64,000 bases of DNA from an uncultured Anaerotignum sp. (GTDB lineage: Bacteria > Bacillota > Clostridia > Lachnospirales > Anaerotignaceae): assembly GCA_910578425.1 (NCBI GenBank), contig CAJTQX010000002.1:1-64000 (forward strand), read 5' to 3'. Positions 1 to 7,791 of this stretch are shown in pieces (position 1 is the first letter of the stretch; the number at the start of each line of letters is the position of its first letter). The notes beneath the pieces were generated by a model. It searched no databases, was not told where the DNA came from, and worked only from the letters and a program-made list of their open reading frames with translations. A program made the position numbers and the translations under genes.

Positions 1-1
1 G

Positions 2-394
2 CAGTCTACCTATTCCTCAGCGGATTTCCTGAAACAGCTGGTAAAATGGTATGCCCGCAGAGGGATCTGCGTTGAATGCATTCAGACAGACAATGGCTTT
101 GAATTTACGAATCGTTTTTCCAACAGCAAGCGGGACATTCCGACCCTTTTCGAAAAAACCGCCTCTGAGCTAGGCGTCCAGCACAAGCTGATACGACCTT
201 ATACTCCGAGGCATAACGGAAAAGTCGAACGGAGCCATAGGGAAGACCAGAAACGTTTTTATTCTTCCCGCTCGTTTTTTTCCTTGTCCGATTTCGCAAA
301 GCAGCTTGCTGCCCACAATCGTCGTTCCAACAACTTACCGATGAGGCCCCTCGGTTGGCTTTCCCCTGTTGAGTTCCTTGTCCAATATGTTTGA
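2..394 (+). CDS. IS transposase, C-terminal part (rve/DDE family), cut by window edge
   Basis: Frame 2 is open from the window edge to a TGA at 392-394. The translation shows the end of an RNase H-fold DDE integrase: QTDNGFEF carries the second catalytic Asp, and NGKVERSHREDQKRFY carries the catalytic Glu. The tail RPLGWLSPVEFLVQYV is typical of IS481/IS3-like transposases. The reading is seen directly; the exact IS family is inferred. The element ends only about 50 bases from the glmM stop, so it appears to have inserted just downstream of glmM, where other Firmicutes often carry glmS. The short stretch at 388-410 (TGTTTGACAATCTTACA) may include the terminal inverted repeat, but the other end is outside the window. 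Confidence 0.85.
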   Translation, partial: QSTYSSADFLKQLVKWYARRGICVECIQTDNGFEFTNRFSNSKRDIPTLFEKTASELGVQHKLIRPYTPRHNGKVERSHREDQKRFYSSRSFFSLSDFAKQLAAHNRRSNNLPMRPLGWLSPVEFLVQYV

Positions 395-442
395 CAATCT
401 TACATTTTTCATATCTCTCTTAATATGCGGGGCGTATTGTTG

Positions 443-1792
443 TTACTGCATCATTTCCTCAATAAACGCCGCAAGCTTTTTCGCCTCGCGTTCCATTTTT
501 TCTATATCCTTGCCTTCCAGCATCACGCGCACAAGCGGCTCTGTACCGGAAGTGCGGATCAGCACACGCCCGTCCCTGGAAAATTCCTCCTCCAAAGCAT
601 GGATCGCATCGCGCACAGCAGGGATATTCATATAATCGTTTTTCTTCGCGTTATCCACCCGCGCGTTTACCAGAACCTGCGGCATAGTCTCCATCAGCGA
701 AGCCAGTTCCGATGCCTTTTTGCCGCTGCGTTTCATTACAGAAAGCAGCTGTATTGCTGTCAGCACGCCGTCCCCCGTTGTGTTATGGTCCAGAAAAATC
801 ACATGGCCGGACTGCTCTCCGCCAAGGTTATAGCCCTCTTCAAGCATTTTTTCCAGCACATACCTGTCGCCAACATTTGCCTGTAATATGGAAATGCCTT
901 CCGCGTCCCCCATCAGGCTAAGCCCAAGGTTAGACATCACAGTACCCACAATGGTATTCTTTTCCAGTACACAGCGTTTTTTCATATCCTGCCCACAGAT
1001 GGCAAGGATTTTATCCCCATCTATCAGTTCGCCGTTTTCATCGACCGCCAGACAGCGGTCCGCATCTCCGTCAAAGGCAAAGCCAATATCCGCGCCGTTT
1101 TCCTTTACAAACGCCTTCAAATCCTCCATATGCGTGGAGCCGCAGTTTTCGTTGATATTTCTGCCGTCCGGCTCATTATGGATGATGCACAGTCCTGCCC
1201 CCAAATCCAGCAGGGCGATCGGCGCCGCTTTATACGCCGCTCCATTCGCGCAGTCCAGAGCGACTTTTATACCGTTAAAGCGTTCCCTTGTCGTGCGTGT
1301 CAGAAAGGTGATGTAATCGTCCAACGCATCTTCCGCAAAGGATTTTGTGCCAAGCTCCGCCCCTGTCGGGCTGGGCAGGCGTTCCGGATGGTTTACAATC
1401 AAATCCTCAATCTCGTCTTCCAGTTCATCGCTCAGCTTATAGCCCTGATTATTGAAAAACTTGATGCCGTTATATTCCACAGGATTATGCGATGCGGAAA
1501 TCACAACGCCCGCATCCAGGTGATATTTACGCACCAGATACGCCACAGCCGGCGTCGGCACGATGCCCGCCAGCACAGCGTGCGCGCCTACGGAGCAGAT
1601 GCCCGCCACAAGCGCGCTTTCCAGCATATCCCCGCTGATGCGCGTATCCAGCCCCACCAGAATACGGGGAGCAGTTTTTTTCTCCTTTGTCAGCACATAC
1701 GCGCCCGCCTTGCCAAGGCGAAACGCCAGTTCTCCCGTCAGTTCCGTATTCGCAACGCCTCTCACGCCGTCCGTACCAAACATTCTTGCCAT
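443..1792 (-). CDS. glmM: Phosphoglucosamine mutase
   Basis: This 449-residue protein converts glucosamine-6-phosphate to glucosamine-1-phosphate, a cytoplasmic step towards UDP-GlcNAc and peptidoglycan. It starts MARMFGTDGVRGVAN. It has the phosphoserine loop VISASHNPVEYNG (active Ser about residue 101), the Mg-binding loop DGDADR (about 241-246) and the C-terminal phosphate-binding RTSGTEPLVRVM. Length is normal for the family. An AGAGGAAG sequence precedes the ATG. It is the last gene of the minus-strand cdaA-cdaR-glmM cluster, an arrangement conserved in Firmicutes, where c-di-AMP synthesis and cell-wall precursor supply are linked. It is separated from cdaR by 300 bases containing a duplicated segment. 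Confidence 0.97.
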   Translation of the reverse strand: MARMFGTDGVRGVANTELTGELAFRLGKAGAYVLTKEKKTAPRILVGLDTRISGDMLESALVAGICSVGAHAVLAGIVPTPAVAYLVRKYHLDAGVVISASHNPVEYNGIKFFNNQGYKLSDELEDEIEDLIVNHPERLPSPTGAELGTKSFAEDALDDYITFLTRTTRERFNGIKVALDCANGAAYKAAPIALLDLGAGLCIIHNEPDGRNINENCGSTHMEDLKAFVKENGADIGFAFDGDADRCLAVDENGELIDGDKILAICGQDMKKRCVLEKNTIVGTVMSNLGLSLMGDAEGISILQANVGDRYVLEKMLEEGYNLGGEQSGHVIFLDHNTTGDGVLTAIQLLSVMKRSGKKASELASLMETMPQVLVNARVDNAKKNDYMNIPAVRDAIHALEEEFSRDGRVLIRTSGTEPLVRVMLEGKDIEKMEREAKKLAAFIEEMMQ

Positions 1793-1816
1793 TCTTTTTC
1801 TTCCTCTCTATATAAA

Positions 1817-2175
1817 ACCCTGAGGGGCTCCGCCCTCAATCTTCTGCAAGGGGCACGCCCCTTGACCCATTTTCCGGCCGCGTTTCATGCAGCCGAAGTA
1901 AATTATTCTTTATTGCACCACATTACTCTCCTCAGCAGGATCCTCCTGCTCAGGCGGTTCCTCTGCCGCCACTGCGCTTACAGAGATGTTCAGGAGAAAA
2001 ATCCTGAGGGGCCCCGCTCTCAATCTCCCGCAGGGGGCACGCCCCCAGAGCCGTTTTCCTGCCGCGTTTCATGCAGCCGGAGTAAATTATTCTTTATTGC
2101 ACCACATTGCTCTCCTCAGCAGGATCCTCCTGCTCAGGCGGTTCCTCTGCCGCCACTGCGCTTACAGAGATATTC
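1817..2175. repeat. Direct duplication (offset 184 bp) of the cdaR 3' end plus an intergenic palindrome
   Basis: Two copies, about 1817-1991 and 2001-2175, align with a constant offset of 184 bases and few mismatches. The 2001-2175 copy includes the real 3' end of cdaR and its stop. The 1817-1991 copy is a detached copy of the last roughly 27 codons with the downstream palindromic module (CTGAGGGG...CCCTCA and GGGGCACGCCCC). The downstream copy has no start and is not a gene. It fills the cdaR-glmM gap. Confidence 0.9.
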
Positions 2176-3398
2176 GTATAGGCAAGCCCTGCTGTCAGCC
2201 CTTCCGGCAGCTCCACATGCACGATTGCCGTATGCGTCCCTTCGGAAAGCCCCACAGCATTCACTGTGCCTTGCAGCGTTTCCGGCTGAAGCGCGTCCAG
2301 AGCCTCCTGTTCGCCGGACACAGTCAATGTCGTACTGCCTTCCAGCCGGTATTCCAGCCCGTCCTCCTGACCCAATATTGTGAGCTGTTCCGGCTGAAGG
2401 ATGATCTCCCTGCTTTCCTGCTGTCCGATTTCTACGACAATACGCACATTTTCCGCTGTGCCCTCTTTTGCCCGTACACCCTCCGGCAGGTAATCCGCCA
2501 GTCTGTAATTCCTTGTCAGTGTCAGCGTGCGTCCGGAAATATCAATACTTTCCAGTTGGAGCGCGGTAATCCTTTCCAACTCCTCATCCGTCCCGATCAG
2601 CTCCACAGACTGCGGGCTGCTTGTAACCTCGCCAATCTTATGGCCCGCCGCCGGACTGCCTGTAATATCGACCATCACCGGCACCTGCTTCGCGCCATGC
2701 ATCGTATAGGAAACCGTAACCTCCGCAGTGCTTGTGGTTACGCCGCGCACCGCTTCGCCATTTGCGTCATACGCCGCCACACGCACGCGCAGGGGCTCCG
2801 CTTTCTGCGCATCTTCCACGCTTACAAAGGCGCGCACCGCCGCCACGCGCTTCACCAGCGACGCAGGCCCGCTCACCGTAACCTTTTCGCCGCTCATCTG
2901 CGGCTCAGAGAGGTAAACGCCTTCCGGCAGTTCTCCGTTTACCACAATATCTACAGACATCTGCCTGGACATCAGCGTTTCCACAACAGCCTCCACAGCC
3001 GTTGGTGTTTTGCTGACAATATCATAGCCCGCGCCGCCGCCTGTCATGGCTACCTCAACAGGAATGGAAACCGTATCGCCGTTCACAGCGTTCTCCAGCG
3101 CGGAAAGGTCCAGTGAAGCTTTGATCCATTCCGCCGACTGGTTCAGCCGGTCCAGTGCCGTCCGCTGCGCCTTTACCTTTACGGAAATTTTCATGTTCCG
3201 CAGTTCTTCCCCGTTGCCGAGCGTAAGCCCGCGTTTGGTAAGCGTATCCATGCCTTCCAGCACAAGCGGCCTGCTGTACCCGCGGGTATCCACAGGCTGC
3301 GTAATATTTATGACCATAAACCACATTACGGCGGCAATCGCTACGGAAAGCAGTTTCCAGCCAATGTCTTTCATCAGCAGTTCTTGAAATCTCTTCAT
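2094..3398 (-). CDS. cdaR: YbbR-domain regulator of c-di-AMP cyclase (CdaR)
   Basis: The 434-residue protein has one N-terminal membrane anchor (VAIAAVMWFMVINITQPV) followed by about four tandem YbbR beta domains. Recognisable pieces are LVLEGMDTLTKRGLTLGN and VTVSGPASLVKRVAAVRAFV. CdaR sits at the membrane with most of its mass outside and modulates CdaA. I place the start at the ATG at 3398, which overlaps the cdaA stop as ATGA and has a purine-rich SD. A longer reading from 3419 lacks an SD. The tail is Glu/Pro-rich (EEPPEQEDPAEES). The last codons are duplicated downstream. The family assignment is secure; the exact domain count was judged by eye. Confidence 0.93.
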   Translation of the reverse strand: MKRFQELLMKDIGWKLLSVAIAAVMWFMVINITQPVDTRGYSRPLVLEGMDTLTKRGLTLGNGEELRNMKISVKVKAQRTALDRLNQSAEWIKASLDLSALENAVNGDTVSIPVEVAMTGGGAGYDIVSKTPTAVEAVVETLMSRQMSVDIVVNGELPEGVYLSEPQMSGEKVTVSGPASLVKRVAAVRAFVSVEDAQKAEPLRVRVAAYDANGEAVRGVTTSTAEVTVSYTMHGAKQVPVMVDITGSPAAGHKIGEVTSSPQSVELIGTDEELERITALQLESIDISGRTLTLTRNYRLADYLPEGVRAKEGTAENVRIVVEIGQQESREIILQPEQLTILGQEDGLEYRLEGSTTLTVSGEQEALDALQPETLQGTVNAVGLSEGTHTAIVHVELPEGLTAGLAYTNISVSAVAAEEPPEQEDPAEESNVVQ

Positions 3399-4258
3399 TT
3401 TTCCTGCCTTCCTTTCCAAATCGACAATTTTGCCCTGCCGCCCTTCTGCGGCTGAGAAAGCATATTCCGAAGCTGTTCCGTTGTCAGATCGCGGTAAAGC
3501 ACGCCGCCGCGCGCAACGGAGATTGCTCCCGTTTCCTCCGAAACAACAATCACATATGCATCGGAAACCTCACTCGCGCCAATTGCTGCCCTGTGCCGCG
3601 TGCCCAGCTCCATGCTGATCTCGTTGCTGTCCGTCAGCGGCAGGAAACAGGTCGCCGCCGCCACGCGGTTGCGCCGGACGATGACAGCCCCGTCATGCAG
3701 GGGCGTGTTATGCTCAAAAATGTTTATCAGAAGCTGGCTGGAAATGATCGCGTCAATGGGAATGCCCGTCCGTTCCAGATCCCCCAGGGGTACCTCCTGC
3801 TCAATCAGTATCAGCGCGCCCGTTTTGACCGCGCCCATTTTGCCCGCCGCCTTTACGATTTCCTCCACTGTGCGCGCGTTCGCCTTACTGCCCTCTTCTT
3901 CCTCGCCCCGTGTGAAATAAGAAAAGAACCGCCCCTTGCCGAGCTGCTCCAGAGCCTTGCGCAGTTCCGGCTGAAATACCACGATCACCGCGATAATGCC
4001 TACCGAAATGGTATTGGAAAGTATCCAGATGATAGTGTTCAGCTTCAGAAGCGTTGCCACTGCCGCCAGGGCAAATATCACCAGAACACCCTTGAACAGC
4101 ACCCATGCGCGGGTTTCTTTAATCCAGAATATAATTTTATAAATAATGTAGGCAACAATCAGTATATCCAGCACATCGGAAATACCGATAGAGGGACGCG
4201 CAAATTCCGTCACCCCCAAACGGTCAAATATCCCTTTGAAAATCTCCATAATCCACAC
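3395..4258 (-). CDS. cdaA: Membrane diadenylate cyclase CdaA
   Basis: CdaA makes c-di-AMP from two ATP. Residues about 25-95 contain three hydrophobic helices, followed by a DisA_N catalytic domain. The motifs LHDGAVIVRRNR (DGA near residue 189) and GTRHRAAIGASEVSDA (RHR near 221-223) bind ATP and metal. The 287-residue length is normal. The frame opens with GTG at 4258; an in-frame ATG lies three codons later and either could be used, since the SD is weak for both. Its stop overlaps the cdaR start by 4 bases, so the two are translationally coupled. An extended -10 promoter lies about 65 bases upstream. Confidence 0.96.
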   Translation of the reverse strand: MWIMEIFKGIFDRLGVTEFARPSIGISDVLDILIVAYIIYKIIFWIKETRAWVLFKGVLVIFALAAVATLLKLNTIIWILSNTISVGIIAVIVVFQPELRKALEQLGKGRFFSYFTRGEEEEGSKANARTVEEIVKAAGKMGAVKTGALILIEQEVPLGDLERTGIPIDAIISSQLLINIFEHNTPLHDGAVIVRRNRVAAATCFLPLTDSNEISMELGTRHRAAIGASEVSDAYVIVVSEETGAISVARGGVLYRDLTTEQLRNMLSQPQKGGRAKLSIWKGRQEK

Positions 4259-4321
4259 CCATTCTTATAAAAATTCCCCTTCTTCTTCCCGCCGTTGCGG
4301 AAAAATAAATCTTCTTTCAAC

Positions 4322-4330
4322 AGTATAGCA
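4322..4330 (-). promoter_or_regulatory. Extended -10 promoter for cdaA-cdaR-glmM
   Basis: Read on the minus strand this is TGCTATACT, an extended -10 element (TGn plus TATACT). The -35 is poor (TAACAA at 17 bases), as is common for extended -10 promoters. It lies about 65 bases before the cdaA start in an AT-rich stretch. The rest of the 4259-4633 gap holds this promoter and the thyA promoter, and nothing else I can identify. Confidence 0.6.
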
Positions 4331-4554
4331 TAAAGTTCCTAAAATTGTTATGAAAAGAATCAGAAAAATATAACTTTAAGAAAATTTTCATATTTGCAGC
4401 GCGCGCCGCCCTGCAAATCGAAAAACCGTCCTGTCTATTCAAAGCAGAAGTCCGCGCCAGAAAACGCTGTGCCTGTTTTTTCCTGCCCTTCCCCCAACCC
4501 CCGCTTTACCGCTCTGATTATACCATTGGCTCTGCGCCGGTGCAATCCGTTGCT

Positions 4555-4583
4555 TTGACTTTTTCCAACGGATACTTTATAAT
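4555..4583 (+). promoter_or_regulatory. Sigma-A promoter for thyA-folA
   Basis: TTGACT, a 17-base spacer and a perfect TATAAT lie 51 bases before the thyA start. This is one of the best housekeeping promoters in the window. Confidence 0.85.
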
Positions 4584-4633
4584 AAAATCTCAATATAAAA
4601 ACTGGACAGAAAAAACAAGGAGGGGATGTTTGC

Positions 4634-5464
4634 GTGAGCAGAGCAGACGAACTATTTATTGCAAATTGCAGGCAGATTTTAGAACATGGGTTTTCAACGG
4701 AGCAGGAAAAGGTGCGCCCCCATTGGGAGGACGGCACGCCGGCGTATACCGTCAAGACCTTTGGCATAGTCAACCGCTACGACCTTTCCAGGGAATTTCC
4801 TCTCCTGACCCTGCGCTTTACCAATTGGAAAGCCGCGATTGACGAAATTCTGTGGATATGGCAGAAAAAATCCAACAATATCCACGATTTGAACAGCAAA
4901 ATATGGGATTCCTGGGCAGATGAAAGCGGTTCCATCGGCAAGGCATACGGCTACCAGCTTGGCGTAAAATACCGCTTTCAGCAGGGGGAGATGGATCAGG
5001 TGGACAACGTGCTGTGGCAGTTGAAAAACACGCCCGCGTCCCGCCGCATCATGACGAATATCTATACCTTCGCGGACCTGCCGGAAATGGGGCTGGAGCC
5101 CTGCGCGTACAGCATGACCTTCAATGTGACGGGAAACCGCCTGAACGCCATACTGAACCAGCGTTCACAGGACACGCTTACGGCAAACAACTGGAATGTC
5201 GTGCAGTATTCCGCCCTGCTGATGATGTTCGCGCAGGCCAGCGGGCTGGTGCCGGGCGAGCTGGTGCATGTTATCAGCGATATGCATATTTACGACAGGC
5301 ACATTCCCATGGTAAAGGAACTGCTTACGCGTGAGCCGCTTCCCGCGCCGAAGGTACGTCTGAACCCTGATGTCAGGGACTTTTACGCGTTTACGGTTGA
5401 GGATTTCATTGTAGAGGATTACCGGCATGGCGGGCCGATTGGGCGCGTGCCTGTGGCAATATAA
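4634..5464 (+). CDS. thyA: Thymidylate synthase (ThyA type)
   Basis: The 276-residue enzyme methylates dUMP to dTMP using methylene-tetrahydrofolate. The nucleophile is the Cys in LEPCAYSMTFNV (residue 157). The dUMP-binding residues are in NQRSQDTLTANNWNVVQYSAL and the C-terminal part has DMHIYDRH. The GTG start at 4634 follows AAGGAGGGG. The central block differs from the E. coli-like pattern (PCHxxxQF and PFNIxxY) and resembles the divergent ThyA branch seen in some Clostridia and phages. That resemblance is from memory, not a search. folA follows 13 bases after the stop, a common thyA-folA pairing because ThyA converts the folate to dihydrofolate. Confidence 0.93.
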   Translation: MSRADELFIANCRQILEHGFSTEQEKVRPHWEDGTPAYTVKTFGIVNRYDLSREFPLLTLRFTNWKAAIDEILWIWQKKSNNIHDLNSKIWDSWADESGSIGKAYGYQLGVKYRFQQGEMDQVDNVLWQLKNTPASRRIMTNIYTFADLPEMGLEPCAYSMTFNVTGNRLNAILNQRSQDTLTANNWNVVQYSALLMMFAQASGLVPGELVHVISDMHIYDRHIPMVKELLTREPLPAPKVRLNPDVRDFYAFTVEDFIVEDYRHGGPIGRVPVAI

Positions 5465-5477
5465 GGAGGGCCTGCAT

Positions 5478-5981
5478 ATGGATATCATCGTTGCGAGGGA
5501 CGATGCCTGGGGCATCGGGAAGGACGGAGAGCTTCTGCGGCGCATCTCCGCGGACATGAAACGCTTCCGCGCCATGACAACAGGGAACGTACTCATCATC
5601 GGGCGGAAAACGCTGGAATCCTTCCCGAACGGCAAACCCCTGCCGGAACGCGTAAACATTGTACTGACCAAAAACATGGAATATCAGGCAGAGGGCGTTG
5701 TGCTGTGCCATTCTCCGGAAGAACTGCCGGAGCTTCTGCGCGCATATGAAGGGAAAGATATTTTCGTGGCAGGCGGCGGCAGCATTTACCGCCAGCTTCT
5801 GCCGCTCTGCAGACGGGCGTATGTTACGCATATCCACACCGCTTTTCCCGCAGATACCTGTTTCCCCAATCTGGATCAGGACCCTGACTGGCTACTCGTG
5901 GAAAAAGGAGAAACGCAGGAGGAAAAAGATATCCGGTTTTCTTTTGACCTCTATGAAAACCGCCGCTTTGCAGGAAAATAG
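5478..5981 (+). CDS. folA: Dihydrofolate reductase
   Basis: The 167-residue enzyme reduces dihydrofolate with NADPH, regenerating the cofactor used by ThyA. Visible motifs are the N-terminal strand MDIIVARDDAWGIGKDGELL, the acid in RISADMKRFRAMT, the NADPH loop NVLIIGRKTLESFP and FVAGGGSIYRQLLP. The chosen start at 5478 has AAGGAGGG seven bases upstream. A longer open frame from 5427 overlaps thyA and is not needed. It is co-transcribed with thyA. Confidence 0.96.
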   Translation: MDIIVARDDAWGIGKDGELLRRISADMKRFRAMTTGNVLIIGRKTLESFPNGKPLPERVNIVLTKNMEYQAEGVVLCHSPEELPELLRAYEGKDIFVAGGGSIYRQLLPLCRRAYVTHIHTAFPADTCFPNLDQDPDWLLVEKGETQEEKDIRFSFDLYENRRFAGK

Positions 5982-6117
5982 CATTCCCTCCGGCTTTATT
6001 TCTTAAACCTTTCTTTCGATTGGGAATTTCCCTTCCCTTTTTGTCGGAAAGGTGGTATACTTGTTCGGAAAGCAAGGACAGCCCCGTATTTGGGGTGAAA
6101 ATGAGAGGAGAATGAAC

Positions 6118-6792
6118 ATGAAAAAGAAATTATATCTGTTTCTGACATGCGCGGCAGTAGCGGCAATGGTGCTGGGCGGCTGCGGCGGCAAGGACAAAAG
6201 CAATGACGCATCTGATGTAAACGAACCCGACCAGAAGCAGGAAGAGGAAATTGTTTATACCAGTGAGGACGGACGTCCCCCTCTGGCTGACGACCTGAAA
6301 GACCTGTATCAGGGTGCGGCTGAAATTTACACAGAAATCAGCCTTGGTACATTCGACGCTGACGAAAACACCACGCTGGAGAAAAACAGCAACACGTACT
6401 ATAAGGTAAATGACGAACGTTTTGCTACATATGATGATTTCCAGGCCTATCTGGAACAGTATTTCACAAAGGACTTTGTTTCCTCTGAAATCCTGACGGA
6501 GAAAAATATCCAGTTCACAAAAGGCGATGACGGCGCGCTCTATTTCCTTGGCGGCGGCCGCGGCAGCAACATCTTCTACGCCGGTCATGTATTCAAACTG
6601 GACAGGCAGACAGACAAAGAAATTGACCTGACCGCTACGGCTTATTATTCTACAGGCGATTCCGCGTATGACGGGGAAATCTTCTATGTCGCGCCTGAAA
6701 ACGCTGACGATTTTTCTACCACAGATTACCATTTCGTAATGCTGTTGGAAGACGGCGAGTGGAAATTTGACGATTTCGTACTGTTCTACTAA
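6118..6792 (+). CDS. Secreted lipoprotein, possibly IseA/YoeB-like
   Basis: The 224-residue protein has a classic lipoprotein signal: MKKKLYLFLTC, a hydrophobic core, then lipobox VLGGC with Cys near residue 21. After a charged linker comes a compact domain (DLYQGAAEIYTEI..., YYKVNDERFATYDDFQAYLEQYFTKDF, GHVFKLDRQTDKEIDLTATA). The YYKV-D-RF and YLxQYFT pattern resembles IseA-type inhibitors of peptidoglycan endopeptidases. This is a similarity noticed by eye, so the function is tentative. The start at 6118 is favoured by AGAGGAG seven bases upstream; another ATG at 6112 is too close to the SD. It stands alone after folA and is followed by a multi-hairpin repeat. Confidence 0.75.
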   Translation: MKKKLYLFLTCAAVAAMVLGGCGGKDKSNDASDVNEPDQKQEEEIVYTSEDGRPPLADDLKDLYQGAAEIYTEISLGTFDADENTTLEKNSNTYYKVNDERFATYDDFQAYLEQYFTKDFVSSEILTEKNIQFTKGDDGALYFLGGGRGSNIFYAGHVFKLDRQTDKEIDLTATAYYSTGDSAYDGEIFYVAPENADDFSTTDYHFVMLLEDGEWKFDDFVLFY

Positions 6793-6810
6793 AATAAAGA
6801 ACGAACCATA

Positions 6811-6976
6811 GGCGGCTTGACTTAAGAAAACAGATTTTTCTCTTCTGTTGATTTCTTAAGTCAGACGCTGACGGCTGTTGCCTGAGAAAATTTCTTTTAA
6901 ATAATGAAATCATTCTGAAAAATCCTGATTTTTCAGGCATTTCTTAAAATGAAATTTTCTTATGGCAACGCCCATA
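6811..6976 (+). repeat. Multi-hairpin repeat element, family 2, full copy
   Basis: About 165 bases with nested inverted repeats. The outer hairpin is TTGACTTAAGAAA paired with TTTCTTAAGTCA. A second stem joins GTTGCC..GAAAATTTC with GAAATTTTC..GGCAAC. A third is CTGAAAAATC with GATTTTTCAG. A second full copy lies inverted at 52434-52603 and a short copy at 19753-19801. It lies about 18 bases after the lipoprotein stop. It looks like a MITE or a structured RNA element. Confidence 0.85.
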
Positions 6977-7034
6977 AAAGGCGGCTGTTTTTACGGCTGC
7001 CCTTTTCTTTTCAGGAGCGGCGGCGAAGTGAGCA

Positions 7035-7063
7035 TTGTGGCCGATGGATAAATGCAGTATAAT
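7035..7063 (+). promoter_or_regulatory. Putative sigma-A promoter upstream of the repeat array
   Basis: TTGTGG, 17 bases, TATAAT. It would transcribe the tandem-repeat array as a long leader of the metallopeptidase/VWA gene at 7792. No other gene lies between. Confidence 0.5.
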
Positions 7064-7153
7064 GAATCCATCAGAGAACTACAGCAAAACACGTGTACGG
7101 ATATAGCAGAGCTGGCACATTTCCCGTCTATCGCCGTAACAATGGACGATTTG

Positions 7154-7770
7154 CCATAAAAATTATCCCCCGCAAAACGCAGTTTTGCGGCAAATGGGTC
7201 AAGGACTGAAAGCCCTTGCGGGGTCTGGCATTTTTGCCCGCGGCAAAAACAGGCTTCGCTCGCCCCGCGTCAGCAGGGTGCCAGAGGACAGAGCCCCAGT
7301 GTTTATTTACAGTAAGGATACAGCCATAAAAATTTTTTCCCCGCAAAACGCAGTTTTGCGGCAGATGGGTCAAGGGCTGAAAGCCCTTGCAGAGTCTGGC
7401 ATTTTTGTTTTCGGCAAAAACAGGCTTCGCTCGCCCTGCGCCAGCAGGGTACCAGAGGACAGAGCCCCAGTGTTTATTTACAGTAAGGATACAGCCATAA
7501 AAATTTTTTCCCCGCAAAACGCAGTTTTGCGGCAGATGGGTCAAGGGCTGAAAGCCCTTGCAGGGTCTGGCATTTTTGCTTTCGGCAAAAACAGGCTTCG
7601 CTCGCCCCGCGTCAGCAGGGTACCAGAGGACAGAGCCCCAGTGTTTATTTACAGTAAGGATACAACCATAAAAATTATCCCTCCCGCAAAACGCAGTTTT
7701 GCGGCAGATGGGTCAAGGGCTGAAAGCCCTTGCGGGGTCTGGGGCAGAGCCCCAGGATTTTCAGGCCTTA
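7154..7770. repeat. Tandem array of 170/171-bp units built from palindromic modules
   Basis: Units begin at 7154, 7324, 7495 and 7666 (each at CCATAAAAATT), giving three full units of 170, 171 and 171 bases and a partial fourth. Each contains the palindrome GCAAAACGCAGTTTTGC, the module AAGGGCTGAAAGCCCTT, GCCTGTTTTTGCC-type sequence and GGACAGAGCCCC. The units are over 90 percent alike by eye. The array ends at the SD of the next gene. Both strands stay open through it because 171 is a multiple of 3. I regard those frames as spurious. Confidence 0.92.
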
Positions 7771-7791
7771 GTTTTATTAGGAGGGCATGGC

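Noticed and set aside
1130..2383. 417-codon plus-strand frame opposite glmM and cdaR
   Set aside because: It is antisense to two well-identified genes and shows no domain; other long antisense frames along the flagellar operon were dropped for the same reason.
7154..7770. CRISPR array
   Set aside because: Units are contiguous 170-base repeats with no unique spacers; no cas genes are in the window.
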